A DNA stretch of 64,000 nt from Bacillus sp. P14.5. Its GTDB lineage: Bacteria; Bacillota; Bacilli; Bacillales; Bacillaceae_B. The stretch lies in assembly GCF_003316765.1 (NCBI RefSeq), contig NZ_NIJF01000083.1, forward strand, positions 248,001 to 312,000, written 5' to 3'. Within the stretch, counting starts at the first letter, position 1; every line of letters begins with the position of its first letter. Of this stretch, positions 42,539-52,299 are shown piece by piece. The notes beneath the pieces were generated by a model that searched no databases, was not told where the DNA came from, and worked only from the letters and a program-made list of their open reading frames with translations. The position numbers and the translations under genes were made by a program.

Positions 42539-43318
42539 TTATTCATGGACATTTATAAAACCATAATGAAATTTTGCCGATGGACGTTTGTCCACCTGGA
42601 AGCCAAGTTCTGTGAATAAGGGTGAGTTGTAGTGTTCCTTTAAGATGACCTTTATCTTTGCGACACGTATTGCCTCTTCCACCGATTCTAAGTCAATAGG
42701 GTTATAAACAGCCCATTTCCGCAACGGGCTGATTCCGGCAGAGTCTTCTATCGGTTCCTCAAACATGGGATCAAAGTATACCACGTCGTAACTGTTATCC
42801 TGCAATGATCTCAGATAGTTCACAGCATCGTCATTTACAACAGCAATTCTTTTCATTGCGGCATCCATTTCCACTACTCCAGAATCCCAGGTTTTCAACC
42901 CTTTTTCAATTACATAGGATATTGCCCGGCTCGCTTCTATTCCTTTCACTTTTCCTTCTCTTCCAACTGCATGACTGGCGATGATACTGTCTGAAGCCAT
43001 ACCCAAAGTGCAATCCAGCAGGCTCATCCCTTCCTTTAAACCAGCTGCTTCAATAAATGTATCTTTTTGCCCTTTAAGCATCCTCTTCATCCGAAAAGAA
43101 GCAGAATTGGGGTGGAAGAAGAAAGGCAGATCAGAATCTGCTGAAAATAGTTCAAGGCGTTCCTTTCCGACTACCAGGATATCTTCGCCATACCTCTCTC
43201 TCAGACCTTTTACGGTTTTCTTTTCTCTATGTATATAGGAGAGGCCCAACTCATCTGCCACCTTTTTTGCCTTTTCGATCATTTCATTGTTTGTTCTCCC
43301 CGCCGTTGTAACCAACAA
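42539..43318 (-). CDS. ypiP: Class I SAM methyltransferase YpiP (RsmJ-like)
   Basis: About 259 residues. The C-terminal two thirds is an RsmJ-type methyltransferase: FFFHPNSASFRMKRMLKGQKDTFIEAAGLKEGMSLLDCTLGMASDSIIASHAVG (motif I), and the active-site NPPY-like YDVVYFDPMFEEPIEDS. In E. coli RsmJ methylates 16S rRNA G1516; the same target here is only a guess. A GTG at 43330 is in frame but sits directly against AAGG, so the TTG at 43316-43318 is my preferred start. Confidence 0.85.
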   Translation of the reverse strand: MLVTTAGRTNNEMIEKAKKVADELGLSYIHREKKTVKGLRERYGEDILVVGKERLELFSADSDLPFFFHPNSASFRMKRMLKGQKDTFIEAAGLKEGMSLLDCTLGMASDSIIASHAVGREGKVKGIEASRAISYVIEKGLKTWDSGVVEMDAAMKRIAVVNDDAVNYLRSLQDNSYDVVYFDPMFEEPIEDSAGISPLRKWAVYNPIDLESVEEAIRVAKIKVILKEHYNSPLFTELGFQVDKRPSAKFHYGFINVHE

Positions 43319-43406
43319 AGCTGTAGTCACCCTTCCATAGTCTGTAATAGAAAATCCAGGAAGTCGGAATGACGCATTCCCTCCCCCCTGGATTCATTAC
43401 CCCTGT

Positions 43407-43850
43407 TTAGTTCTTTGTCTTTTCAAGCCCGCTCTGGATATCAGACATGATTTCTTCAATAGAATGGTCTTCGATATTGTCCCGTGGTATGAAATGTATA
43501 ACTTCCTTTCCCTTCATGATGGCCATGGACGGAGAAGAAGGCTCATATCCTTCAAAATATTCCCGCATTTTCGCGGTGGCATCCTTATCCTGGCCGGCAA
43601 AAACCGTCAGGAGTTGATCAGGCTGAATTTCACTGTTTAAAACAGTTTGAGTGGCTGCGGGTCTCGCAAGGCCGGCTGCACATCCACAGACAGAGTTTAC
43701 GACTATCAATGAGACACCCTCTGACTCTTCCATTGTCTGTACCACTTCTTCTTCTGTTACCAGTTCCTTGAATCCGGCTTGCGTTAATTCTGCCCTCATC
43801 GGCTTGACTACTTGTTTCATGTATTCTTCATATGCCATTGACATGCTCAT
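43407..43850 (-). CDS. brxA: Bacilliredoxin BrxA (YphP)
   Basis: 147 residues. The redox motif is VVNSVCGCAAGLARPA (CGC), which removes bacillithiol from S-bacillithiolated proteins. Ends YEPSSPSMAIMKGKEVIHFIPRDNIEDHSIEEIMSDIQSGL, typical of YphP. AAAGGAGATGG precedes the ATG. In B. subtilis it lies next to ypiP as here. Cytoplasmic. Confidence 0.95.
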   Translation of the reverse strand: MSMSMAYEEYMKQVVKPMRAELTQAGFKELVTEEEVVQTMEESEGVSLIVVNSVCGCAAGLARPAATQTVLNSEIQPDQLLTVFAGQDKDATAKMREYFEGYEPSSPSMAIMKGKEVIHFIPRDNIEDHSIEEIMSDIQSGLEKTKN

Positions 43851-43929
43851 CCATCTCCTTTTCCTATTTCTACCCTCAGGCTTTGACTAAGGTATTACAA
43901 ATTTGTTTTTTAGAAATCTCTATTCATAA

Positions 43930-44092
43930 GCCTCATTTCACTTTCGGAAAAATCCTTTGAGCAGAATTAATCCGCTGGATACTAAGATTTTTCTTTGACG
44001 AGGAAGCAGCCCTTTTCTTTCTTACTTGGCATTATATTGCCGGTAAATTATTGGGTTATCTTACGTCTTTTACGAAAAGAACCTTATAGAAA
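43930..44092. mobile_element. MITE-like element, family A (decayed, inverted)
   Basis: CTTTCGGAAAAATCC at the left and TTTTACGAAAAGAACC at the right with CCCTTTTCTTTCTTACTTGGC between; the terminal GGCT is lost. Non-coding. Confidence 0.55.
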
Positions 44093-44103
44093 CAAATTTA
44101 TCC

Positions 44104-45228
44104 TTATTGCTTTCTAGCCTCTGTCATCTGCTTCCATACTGAACCTTTGGCTGCTTCTCCGCCTTCAATCCGTTCAATCGCCATTTTCACTTGCAGTTTC
44201 ACTTCAAATTCAGGATCCTCTTCTGCTGCTTTTAAAGCAGGCAGTACGCTTGTATCTCCTGCTTCATAAAGGAACATGGCCGCACGCCACCGCACAAGCT
44301 TATTTTTATCCTGCAGGGCATCCGCCATTTCATCCATGGCCTCCTTGAAACCGAGGTCTGAGAGGCAATCTCCAGCAGTTCTTCTCACTGTCACTGTTTT
44401 ATCTTTTAAGCCTTTATACAATAAAGGCAGAACCTTTTTATCCTCGATCATTCCAACATACACGACAGCGAGTCTGCGGATTGAGGCTTTCTCATCATTC
44501 AATGCTTTCTCAAGAAGCGGCAGATCATCAATATCAGGATCTTTCAAGCTTTCAAGAAGCTGATATCGGGTCTGCCAATCAGGTGCATTGAAATCTTCAA
44601 CGGTCACTTTTTTTCCGCCTTTACCTGTCTTCTCTTCTTTACTTTCTGGATTCCGGGCTTTTTTGACAAGTGAGTCAAGACGATCTTGCGGGTAGGCTGC
44701 AAGGAGCTCTTCCACCACACTCTCACCGATTTCTTCCAATTCGCCATAGCGGGCACCCTGTTCTTTCCATTTTCTAAGGAGAACAACATTATCCCCTTCC
44801 ATTTGAGCATCGCCTACAGCCTTCACGAACTGTTCGGGCATGGAAAAGCGTTTCTCTTCTGAATCATCTGCCAGCTTTACCTGCATGGGAATTCCTTTGA
44901 ATTCCTGAACACTTACCGTGACTTCTCCAAAGTGCTCATCCGCTTTCATTGCTTCTGCAGCTGCCTCTGTATCCTCACCAAAAGCTTTTCTGACTCTCGG
45001 AAGGAGTTCCTGCCAATCAAATTTGGCATTCCTTTCAACAGCCAGAAAATCGGCTACGTGATAAACTCCTTTTATTCCTTCAATCTCAAGTATGTCCTTG
45101 ATACGCTTAGGTGCCGACTCCGCATCTTCCCTTTTATAGTTGTTGCTTTTTCCGCCAGCCATTTCTTCATCCAGAATGATTTTCATAGTATTCGGGCTTG
45201 GCGTTGGTTCTATGGATTTGATCCTCAT
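44104..45228 (-). CDS. ypgR: Virulence factor / HEAT-repeat protein YpgR
   Basis: About 374 residues from the ATG at 45226-45228 behind AAAGGGG. N-terminal Nfu/Scaffold-like domain (IKSIEPTPSPNTMKIILDEEMAGGKSNNYKREDAESAPKRIKDILEIEGIKGVYHVADFLAVERNAKFDWQELLPRVRKAF), a linker, then at least four HEAT-like repeats (LLESLKDPDIDDLPLLEKALNDEKASIRRLAVVYVGMIEDKKVLPLLYKGLKDKTVTVRRTAGDCLSDLG). This is the conserved virulence factor C (CvfC) family, linked to virulence in Staphylococcus. Probably a scaffold; cytoplasmic. Confidence 0.92.
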   Translation of the reverse strand: MRIKSIEPTPSPNTMKIILDEEMAGGKSNNYKREDAESAPKRIKDILEIEGIKGVYHVADFLAVERNAKFDWQELLPRVRKAFGEDTEAAAEAMKADEHFGEVTVSVQEFKGIPMQVKLADDSEEKRFSMPEQFVKAVGDAQMEGDNVVLLRKWKEQGARYGELEEIGESVVEELLAAYPQDRLDSLVKKARNPESKEEKTGKGGKKVTVEDFNAPDWQTRYQLLESLKDPDIDDLPLLEKALNDEKASIRRLAVVYVGMIEDKKVLPLLYKGLKDKTVTVRRTAGDCLSDLGFKEAMDEMADALQDKNKLVRWRAAMFLYEAGDTSVLPALKAAEEDPEFEVKLQVKMAIERIEGGEAAKGSVWKQMTEARKQ

Positions 45229-45300
45229 GAACTTGACCCCTTTCTCCGTCATAATTATCTTTAGTTTAACATAGACAGAACAAGTTACGAACGGATGAGC

Positions 45301-47187
45301 TTAATCCTCTGCGATTTCGGAAAGATAGGACCAGCGTTCGATTAACGTTTCCAGGTCCGTATTATACTGCTCTATTTCATCCATGAGCTTTTGGGCTCTT
45401 TCAAAATCGCTTCCGACAGCTTCAAGCGCGGTCTCGGCCTCAGCCAGCTTCTCTTCTGTTTGGGCAATCTTGTCATCAATTGCTTCCCATTCTCTTTTCT
45501 CGTTATAGTTCATTCTCTTCTTCTTTTCTGAGGCAGGCTTTGCTGATTGTTTAAGAGATGGCTTCTTTTCTTTGATTTCAACCTTCTCATCTGCCTTCTG
45601 AGCAAGATATTCTGAGTATTCACCTAGATAGGTGCCGATATGACCTTTTCCTTCAAAGACGAGGAGCTGCTCAGCTGTTTTATCAAGAAAATAACGATCA
45701 TGTGAGACGGTTATGACTACTCCTGAGAAATCCATGATATAGTCTTCGAGAACGGTCAATGTTTCTGTGTCAAGATCATTGGTAGGTTCGTCGAGCAGGA
45801 GTACATTCGGTTTGGTCATCAATAACTTCAGCAAGAAGAGCCTTCTTTTTTCTCCGCCGGAAAGTTTTCTGATTAATGTTCCATGAGTTTGCATGGGAAA
45901 CAGGAAACGTTCGAGCATGCTCGCGGCAGATATTTGGTCTCCATTTCCTATTGTAATTACATCTCCCGATTCCCTGATATATTCAATCATCCTCATATTT
46001 TCATCCATTTCTTCGTGGCCCTGTGTATAGTAAGCGATCTTCACTGTCTGTCCCTGGTTCAAATCTCCCGAATCCAGCTCATCAATACCTGCCAGGATAT
46101 TCAGGAAGGTAGATTTTCCGCTCCCGTTCTTGCCTACGATGCCGATCCGGTCTCCAGGCTTAATCAAGTAATTGAATCCATCGAGAATCGCCTGTCCGGG
46201 GTAGCTTTTTACAGCATCTTTGAATTCAAAGACCTGCTTGCCCAGCCTGCTGCCTGAAAGAGACATATCGATTCCATCACTTGCACCAGAGGGAGACGTG
46301 TTATCTTCCAGATTTTCAAATCGCTGGATCCTTGCCTTCTGCTTGGTGGTCCTAGCTTTTGCCCCCCGTCTCATCCAGGCCAGTTCCCTGCGATAAAGAT
46401 TCTTTTGTTTTTCAGCTATATTCTTTTCTTGTTCATTTCTTTCAGCCTTTGCCTCTATGAATGCCTGATAGTTCCCTTTATAGGAATAAAGGCTTCCTCC
46501 ATCAAGTTCAAAAATCTTATTCGTTACTCGGTCCAAGAAATACCTGTCATGGGTAACAATGAGGACGGCACCTTGATATCTGGACAAGTACTCCTCAAGC
46601 CACTTAATTGATTGATAATCCAGATGGTTTGTAGGTTCATCGAGTATGAGAAGATCAGGTGTTTCAATCAATACCTGTGCCAAGGCTACACGTTTTTTCT
46701 GCCCGCCGGAAAGTTCGCCGACCTTTTTTGAAAACTGGGAGATGCCAAGCTTTGTCAGTACTGCTTTGGCGTTGGCATTGGCATCCCAGGCATTATCGAT
46801 TTCCATCTGCCTCTGAGCTTCAAATAAAACTTCTTGATTCCTCTGGTCCTCTGGGTTTTCCTCTAACTGCAGCAGGGCTGTTTCGTACTCACGCATGGTC
46901 TTGATAACGGCGGCATCACTCTGGAAAACCTGGCTGAGTACATTCAATTCAAGGTCAAGGTCTGGTTCCTGTGACAAATAAGAAATAACATAATCATTTG
47001 GCTTGGTTATTTCTCCGCTGTCAGCCTCATCCAACCCGGCTATAATTTTCAAAAGACTTGATTTACCTGTACCATTGACCCCTATCAGACCTGCCCTCTC
47101 TTTTTCTGTTATTGTAAAACCTATATTTTTGAAAAGGGTCTTCTCCCCATATGATTTGGTGATATTTTCAACTGTTAACATCCTCAT
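45301..47187 (-). CDS. yfmR: ABC-F ATPase (YfmR/Uup type)
   Basis: About 628 residues with two ABC domains and no membrane segment. Walker A GVNGTGKSSLL and GKNGSGKSTFL; signatures LSGGQKKRVALAQVL and LSGGEKRRLFLLKLL; Walker B LLILDEPTNHLD and VLLLDEPTNDLD. The inter-domain linker (YRRELAWMRRGAKARTTKQKARIQRF) and the C-terminal coiled coil (EAIDDKIAQTEEKLAEAETALEAVGSDF...) match Uup/YfmR. These act on stalled ribosomes. The start ATG overlaps the ypgQ stop by 4 bp, so it is coupled to ypgQ. Confidence 0.93.
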   Translation of the reverse strand: MRMLTVENITKSYGEKTLFKNIGFTITEKERAGLIGVNGTGKSSLLKIIAGLDEADSGEITKPNDYVISYLSQEPDLDLELNVLSQVFQSDAAVIKTMREYETALLQLEENPEDQRNQEVLFEAQRQMEIDNAWDANANAKAVLTKLGISQFSKKVGELSGGQKKRVALAQVLIETPDLLILDEPTNHLDYQSIKWLEEYLSRYQGAVLIVTHDRYFLDRVTNKIFELDGGSLYSYKGNYQAFIEAKAERNEQEKNIAEKQKNLYRRELAWMRRGAKARTTKQKARIQRFENLEDNTSPSGASDGIDMSLSGSRLGKQVFEFKDAVKSYPGQAILDGFNYLIKPGDRIGIVGKNGSGKSTFLNILAGIDELDSGDLNQGQTVKIAYYTQGHEEMDENMRMIEYIRESGDVITIGNGDQISAASMLERFLFPMQTHGTLIRKLSGGEKRRLFLLKLLMTKPNVLLLDEPTNDLDTETLTVLEDYIMDFSGVVITVSHDRYFLDKTAEQLLVFEGKGHIGTYLGEYSEYLAQKADEKVEIKEKKPSLKQSAKPASEKKKRMNYNEKREWEAIDDKIAQTEEKLAEAETALEAVGSDFERAQKLMDEIEQYNTDLETLIERWSYLSEIAED

Positions 47188-47831
47188 TGCTGACCATTCC
47201 ATTCTTTGTAAAATTGCTTAAGAAAAAGTTCCATAAATTCATGACGTTCCTCAGCTATTGCTCTTCCAGTCTCTGTGCACATTAAATCCTTCAAAAGAAG
47301 CAGTTTCTCATAGAAGTGATGAATAGTGGAGGATTTTCCATTCCTATATTCTTCAAGAGTCATCTTTTCTCTGACGGAGAATCCTGGTTCATAAATTGGA
47401 TTGCCTTTTTTGCCGCCGTAGGCAAAGGTCCTGGCAATTCCGATAGCACCGACAGCATCCAGCCTGTCTGCATCCCTGACCACTTTGGCTTCAAGAGTAT
47501 GAAGTGCCTCCTCCTTGCCGCCGCGATAGGAAACAGCCGCTATAATATCAAGTATCTTCTCTTTTTCTCCATTATGTAATTCTATACTATTCAGTACTCT
47601 ATGTAACTTATCCTGCCCCTCCTGCTCACTTTCATTTAGCTTGTCATCTGCCACGTCATGCAGCAGGGCCGCTGCCTCTATCCTTTCCAGGTGGTGGCTT
47701 CCTTCATTTTTTCCTATATATAAAGCAAGTTTCCTTACTCTGTCTATGTGATGCCAGTCATGTCCGCTTGAATCTTCAGCATGAATTTCTTTTACCAGCT
47801 CTTCAAGGATATTGAGATTATTGTTTATCAT
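47184..47831 (-). CDS. ypgQ: HD-domain phosphohydrolase YpgQ
   Basis: 215 residues. Metal ligands H..HD..D: the SGHDWHHIDRVRKLALYIGKNEG start, ALLHDVADDKLN, and KVVRDADRLDAVGAIGIARTFAYGG. It hydrolyses nucleotide phosphates; the B. subtilis YpgQ is a pyrophosphatase-type enzyme. The gene overlaps the ABC-F start by 4 bp. Confidence 0.92.
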   Translation of the reverse strand: MINNNLNILEELVKEIHAEDSSGHDWHHIDRVRKLALYIGKNEGSHHLERIEAAALLHDVADDKLNESEQEGQDKLHRVLNSIELHNGEKEKILDIIAAVSYRGGKEEALHTLEAKVVRDADRLDAVGAIGIARTFAYGGKKGNPIYEPGFSVREKMTLEEYRNGKSSTIHHFYEKLLLLKDLMCTETGRAIAEERHEFMELFLKQFYKEWNGQQ

Positions 47832-47889
47832 GGAGGGTGCCTCCTTTTTTATCTATTTTAACAGATTACAAAAAAAGCTTTTATCAGAC

Positions 47890-47914
47890 AAAAAAGAAGA
47901 GGGACGCCCCCCTT
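47890..47914 (-). terminator. Terminator of the second degV gene
   Basis: GAAGGGGGGCGTCCCTCTTC forms a stem with one G-T pair on the minus strand, followed by six T. Confidence 0.65.
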
Positions 47915-47919
47915 CATTC

Positions 47920-48753
47920 TCAATCAGCAAACCAGCTGATTCCCAAAGTGTTTTCTCCTGCATGAACTCCAATGACCGCACCGAGTTCATGTGAGGAAAA
48001 GTTTATTCCAGGGTACTTGCCGGCAAGATCATTCACCCAGGAATCTGCTTCACCTTTATTCAAACCATAAAGAATATAGACCTCATTGATCTCTTTGCTC
48101 TGCAGCACATCATCTAAATAGTCTTTCATCCTGCTGTAGCCTTTTACAGTGCTTCTAACCTTCTCCTCGACTTCCAGTTTTCCATCTTTTATCGCCAGGA
48201 TCGGTTTTATTTTCAGTACGGAACCAAGAAAAAATGATACTCCGTTCATTCTCCCGCTTTTGTGCAGCTGCTCAAGGCTTCCTACCATAACATACGTTTC
48301 ACCAGTATCAATTTTAGCCAATAAGACCCTTTCTATTTCAGAAGGACTCATTCCTTTGCTTTCTGCTTCCATACCTTGCAGTAAAAGTTTCGTCAAAGGA
48401 TAGGAGAGAATTTTTGAATCTATTACGGTTACCGGTATATCCACGAGCTGTGCTGCCTGGCGGGCAGAAGAAATGGTTCCGCTGAAAGCAGCCGACACAT
48501 GAATGGAAAAGATGTGATCATACTCCTCTTGAAGACTGCAGTAGAGCTCCTGGAATACGCCGATGGATGGCTGAGATGTTTTCGCATCAGAACCCTTTTC
48601 TTTTAAAAGATGAAATAGTTCCTGCGGAAATAAATCGATGCCATCTTTATACTCTTTGCCTCCTATCAATATATTCATGGGCACCACAAATACATTATTG
48701 AGCTTCTCCACCGTCCTGCTTGCCGTACTGTCTGTCACCCAGGCTATCTTCAT
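47920..48753 (-). CDS. DegV family fatty-acid-binding protein (second copy)
   Basis: About 277 residues from the ATG at 48751-48753 behind AAGGGGG. KIAWVTDSTASRTVEKLNNVFVVPMNI, TSQPSIGVFQELY, FSIHVSAAFSGTISSARQAAQL, VIDSKILSYPLTKLLL and a C-terminal GAVIGVHAGENTLGISWF fit DegV. It differs from the first DegV in lacking several middle-region residues, so it is a separate subfamily. No acyl-kinase gene lies nearby. Confidence 0.9.
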   Translation of the reverse strand: MKIAWVTDSTASRTVEKLNNVFVVPMNILIGGKEYKDGIDLFPQELFHLLKEKGSDAKTSQPSIGVFQELYCSLQEEYDHIFSIHVSAAFSGTISSARQAAQLVDIPVTVIDSKILSYPLTKLLLQGMEAESKGMSPSEIERVLLAKIDTGETYVMVGSLEQLHKSGRMNGVSFFLGSVLKIKPILAIKDGKLEVEEKVRSTVKGYSRMKDYLDDVLQSKEINEVYILYGLNKGEADSWVNDLAGKYPGINFSSHELGAVIGVHAGENTLGISWFAD

Positions 48754-48808
48754 AATCATCATCCCCCTTACCCTATGTGTATGTCCAGGCCCTGTTTATC
48801 TATGAACC

Positions 48809-49300
48809 TTAAGAAAATAATTCTAGTAAAGAATTCTCTATGTGAACCACAACTTCCTCCAAATCATCCACCATTTCTTCCGTAATGATCCGATTAAATT
48901 CAACAATTCCCTGATGAAGAGATGGGCGGCTTGTGGAAGTAACTTTCCGCCATTCAATATTCCTGCTGGGTCCCCACCGTTCTTGCAAGCTGGTAATAAA
49001 GGTTTCAGAAAATAGACTTCCTTCTGATTCATATTGAACTTGAAGCCTAGCTCCGGGTTCACCCCCGATCCCCGGAAAAGCCTCTGCATTCCATTCTTCA
49101 GCACCGGCAGTCAAGGTTACCGTCACTGTAACATTATCTATTGCAGGGTTGCAGATGGTTAAAGAATACCTCCTTTCCATACTAGCCAGATCGATAATAT
49201 CTTTTCTATTAATCACCTTCAGTGAGCCCGCTAATTCAAGATCATATAGAGCTCCTTGCAGAATCACTTTAAGATTTTCATAGGCTGCAGGATCAAACAT
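48809..49300 (-). CDS. Uncharacterised 163-residue protein
   Basis: ATG behind AGGGAAAGG, no signal or membrane segment. MFDPAAYENLKVILQGALYDLELAGSLKVINRKDIIDLASMERRYSLTICNPAIDNVTVTVTLTAGAEEWN suggests an alpha/beta N-terminal half; the C-terminal half ends FNRIITEEMVDDLEEVVVHIENSLLELF. No family recognised. It lies between fhs and degV, same strand, and may be co-transcribed with fhs (27 bp apart). Confidence 0.75.
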   Translation of the reverse strand: MFDPAAYENLKVILQGALYDLELAGSLKVINRKDIIDLASMERRYSLTICNPAIDNVTVTVTLTAGAEEWNAEAFPGIGGEPGARLQVQYESEGSLFSETFITSLQERWGPSRNIEWRKVTSTSRPSLHQGIVEFNRIITEEMVDDLEEVVVHIENSLLELFS

Positions 49301-49327
49301 AATCCTTTCCCTCCCTTCGTCCCTGAC

Positions 49328-51016
49328 TTAATAAAGTCCGCTTACATTTCCTTTTTGGTCGACATCCATTCCATAAGCTGCAGGGGTTTTTGGAAGCCCT
49401 GGCATTGTCATGACTTCGCCTGTCATAGCAACAATGAATCCTGCCCCGATTTTTGGTCTGAGTTCTCTTATATGTATGGAAAAGTCTCTGGGTCTTCCAA
49501 GTTTTTTTGCATCGTCGGAAAGAGAATATTGGGTTTTAGCCATGCATACCGGCAATTGCCCCCACCCATTATCTTCAATTTCTTTAAGCTGTCTTTCTGC
49601 TTTTGTAGAAAATTCTACGTCGCCTGCTCCGTAAACATTGTAAGCGACCGTCTTAATTTTATCTTCCAAGCCCACCTGATTGTCGTACAATCTTTTAAAA
49701 GATTTTTGTCCATCAGCAATTATATCAATCACTTTGCGTGCTAAATCTTCTCCTCCTTTTCCTCCTTTTTCCCATACTTCGGTTAAAGAAACAGCTGCTC
49801 CATGGCTTTCACACCAATTCATAAGATAAGCAAGTTCCGCCTCTGTGTCAGTGATGAACTTATTTACTGCTATAACATAAGGAACCCCGAAAAGGCCGAT
49901 TGTCTCCATATGTTTTTGAAGGTTTTCTAGTCCTTTTTCAAGCGCAGGTAGATTTTCCTGAGATAAATCCTTTTTGTTCTGACCACCATGCATTTTCAGC
50001 GCACGGACTGTTGCCACCAGTACAACCGCATCCGGACTGGTTCCAAGCGCGGATGTTTTGATATTCATAAACTTTTCCGCGCCTAAATCTGCGCCAAAGC
50101 CTGACTCTGTCACAACATAATCGGCAAGCTTCAGAGCAGCACGGGTGGCAATCACTGAATTGCAGCCATGCGCTATGTTCGCAAATGGGCCGCCATGAAC
50201 TAGAGCTGGTGTATGTTCAATGGTCTGGACAAGGTTGGGTTTCACGGCATCTTTAAGAAGCATTGCGAGCGCTCCCTCTACACCAAGCTGTTTGACAGTA
50301 ACAGGCTCTTTACGCATGTTATAAGCGATGACCATACTTCCCAGGCGTTTCTTTAAATCATCAAGGTCATTCGCAAGGCAAAGTACTGCCATGATCTCGG
50401 ATGCAACAGTTATGTCAAATCCATCTTCTCTTGGCACCCCCTGTACCGGACCGCCCAACCCGATGACAATCTGTCTTAAGGCACGGTCATTAATGTCAAG
50501 GGCGCGTTTCCAAGTAATTCTTCTCTGATCGATTTCAAGTTCATTTCCTTGATGCATATGATTATCAATCATAGCTGCCAAGGCGTTATTTGCAGTAGTT
50601 ATAGCATGGATGTCACCCGTGAAATGAAGATTGATATCTTCCATTGGAAGAACCTGGGCATATCCGCCGCCTGCCGCTCCCCCCTTGACTCCCATTGTCG
50701 GACCTAATGAAGGTTCCCGCAGGGCAATCATCGTTTTGTTGTTGATAGTGTTCAGGGCGTCGCCAAGTCCTACTGTTACAGTTGATTTACCTTCTCCAGC
50801 TGGTGTGGGGTTGATAGAAGTGACAAGTATCAGCTTCCCATCCTGGTTTCCTTCCAGTTTATTTAACGTTTCAAACGATAATTTCGCTTTATATTTTCCA
50901 TACAGCTCTATATCCTCGTCCTGAAGACCAAGAGATGCTGCTATGTCCGTTACAGGGAGCATTTGGGCTTTCTGAGCGATTTCAATGTCTGATAAGTACT
51001 TTTTCTTTTGGTCCAT
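49328..51016 (-). CDS. fhs: Formate-tetrahydrofolate ligase
   Basis: About 562 residues; makes 10-formyl-tetrahydrofolate from formate, ATP and tetrahydrofolate. P-loop [84 protein letters not shown] and the end [31 protein letters not shown] are diagnostic. AGGAGG is spaced for the ATG at 51014-51016; the upstream ATG overlaps the site. Supplies one-carbon units alongside thyA and dfrA. Confidence 0.97.
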   Translation of the reverse strand: MDQKKKYLSDIEIAQKAQMLPVTDIAASLGLQDEDIELYGKYKAKLSFETLNKLEGNQDGKLILVTSINPTPAGEGKSTVTVGLGDALNTINNKTMIALREPSLGPTMGVKGGAAGGGYAQVLPMEDINLHFTGDIHAITTANNALAAMIDNHMHQGNELEIDQRRITWKRALDINDRALRQIVIGLGGPVQGVPREDGFDITVASEIMAVLCLANDLDDLKKRLGSMVIAYNMRKEPVTVKQLGVEGALAMLLKDAVKPNLVQTIEHTPALVHGGPFANIAHGCNSVIATRAALKLADYVVTESGFGADLGAEKFMNIKTSALGTSPDAVVLVATVRALKMHGGQNKKDLSQENLPALEKGLENLQKHMETIGLFGVPYVIAVNKFITDTEAELAYLMNWCESHGAAVSLTEVWEKGGKGGEDLARKVIDIIADGQKSFKRLYDNQVGLEDKIKTVAYNVYGAGDVEFSTKAERQLKEIEDNGWGQLPVCMAKTQYSLSDDAKKLGRPRDFSIHIRELRPKIGAGFIVAMTGEVMTMPGLPKTPAAYGMDVDQKGNVSGLY

Positions 51017-51159
51017 TTTCATTCCTCCTGAGTTCAATACGACTTACACTATGTAATTTTAACAAAAAAGCTTTCGTTCCTTCATATACAGTTTACAAAT
51101 CCTTTGTAACCTATTTTTATAGGATACCATTTTTTCTTTATATTAAGGGGGCTCTGTTT

Positions 51160-52299
51160 GTGCATAATACAATGAGGATTTTGATTTTGACTGCCCACTA
51201 TGGAGAAGGGCATGTCCAGACTGCCCAAACACTTGCTGATACATTTATTGAGAAAGGTGTGCAGAATGTCCATGTTTGTGATCTGTACGGAGAAGCCTAC
51301 CCGGCTGTACACAGCTTTGCACAAACTCTTTTGAAGAAAAGTTTTTCGAAATTAGGGGCTCCTTTGTATAAAGTGTTTTACTACGGCACAGATAAGCTTT
51401 CGACTAAAGGCCTTTCTTACTTTTACCAACACCTTGGAAAGAAAAGACTCATTGAATTATTTCAAATGTACCGCCCGGATATAATCATTACAACTTTCCC
51501 TATGCATGCCGGTGCCTACTTGCGTTCACGTCCGGCATTCAACATCCCGACATACACCGTCATCACCGATTATTGTGCCCACCCTTTATGGACCCATCCC
51601 TTAATAGAACAGTACTATGTCGCCTCCCAACAAGTCAAAAGCACTCTTACCAAATTTGGAGTGAACGATAAACAAATCAGCGTAACTGGCATTCCTATCC
51701 GAAAAGGATTTAATACCCCCCCTGCCCGTTCGCCAGGAACCTTCCATAAATTTGGTCTGGACCCCAGCAAAAAAACGGTAGTAATTGCTGGAGGAGGACT
51801 TGGGCTCCTTCCTGATATTAATGTAATCTATAAAGAGTTGAATTCTTGTAAAATCCAGATAGTTCTCATGACGGGCAGGAATAGCGACTTAATGAATCAT
51901 CTTTCAGCTGTTTATAATTCTTATGATAATATCAAAATTTTCGGCTATCTCGAGAACATACTCGAACTTATGTCTGTAACAGACTGCCTTGTCACAAAGC
52001 CAGGCGCTATCACGCTTACAGAAGCAGCCTCATTGAATATCCCGGTAATATTAGTAAACCCTAATCCCGGGCAGGAGGCTGAAAATGCACAATTCTTCAC
52101 CAGTAAAGGGGCAGCCATCATCGCCAAAAAATCTGATTCCATAAGCTCTTATATATCTTCCATCCTTTCAGATGAAGTGCTCAGGCAGCAGTTTTCCAAT
52201 GGCTATCAATCAATTTATAAAAGAGAAGCTGCATTGAAGATTGCCGATGATATACTTGACCGGAATAGTCATATACATCAACATATAGGGGCCAACTAA
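51160..52299 (+). CDS. ugtP: Processive diacylglycerol glucosyltransferase (UgtP type)
   Basis: About 379 residues. GTG at 51160-51162 has AAGGGGG eight bases upstream; in-frame ATG codons further 5' lie in the fhs promoter region and lack a site. MGDG-synthase N-domain: RILILTAHYGEGHVQTAQTLADTF and IITTFPMHAGAYLRSRPAFNIPTYTVITDYCAHPLWTHPLIEQYYVASQQVK; glycosyltransferase GT28 C-domain: VIAGGGLGLLP, VLMTGRNSDL, VTKPGAITLTEAASLNIPVILVNPNPGQEAENAQFF. Makes glucosyl-diacylglycerols that anchor lipoteichoic acid. The usual ugtP-cspD neighbourhood is kept. Confidence 0.92.
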   Translation: MHNTMRILILTAHYGEGHVQTAQTLADTFIEKGVQNVHVCDLYGEAYPAVHSFAQTLLKKSFSKLGAPLYKVFYYGTDKLSTKGLSYFYQHLGKKRLIELFQMYRPDIIITTFPMHAGAYLRSRPAFNIPTYTVITDYCAHPLWTHPLIEQYYVASQQVKSTLTKFGVNDKQISVTGIPIRKGFNTPPARSPGTFHKFGLDPSKKTVVIAGGGLGLLPDINVIYKELNSCKIQIVLMTGRNSDLMNHLSAVYNSYDNIKIFGYLENILELMSVTDCLVTKPGAITLTEAASLNIPVILVNPNPGQEAENAQFFTSKGAAIIAKKSDSISSYISSILSDEVLRQQFSNGYQSIYKREAALKIADDILDRNSHIHQHIGAN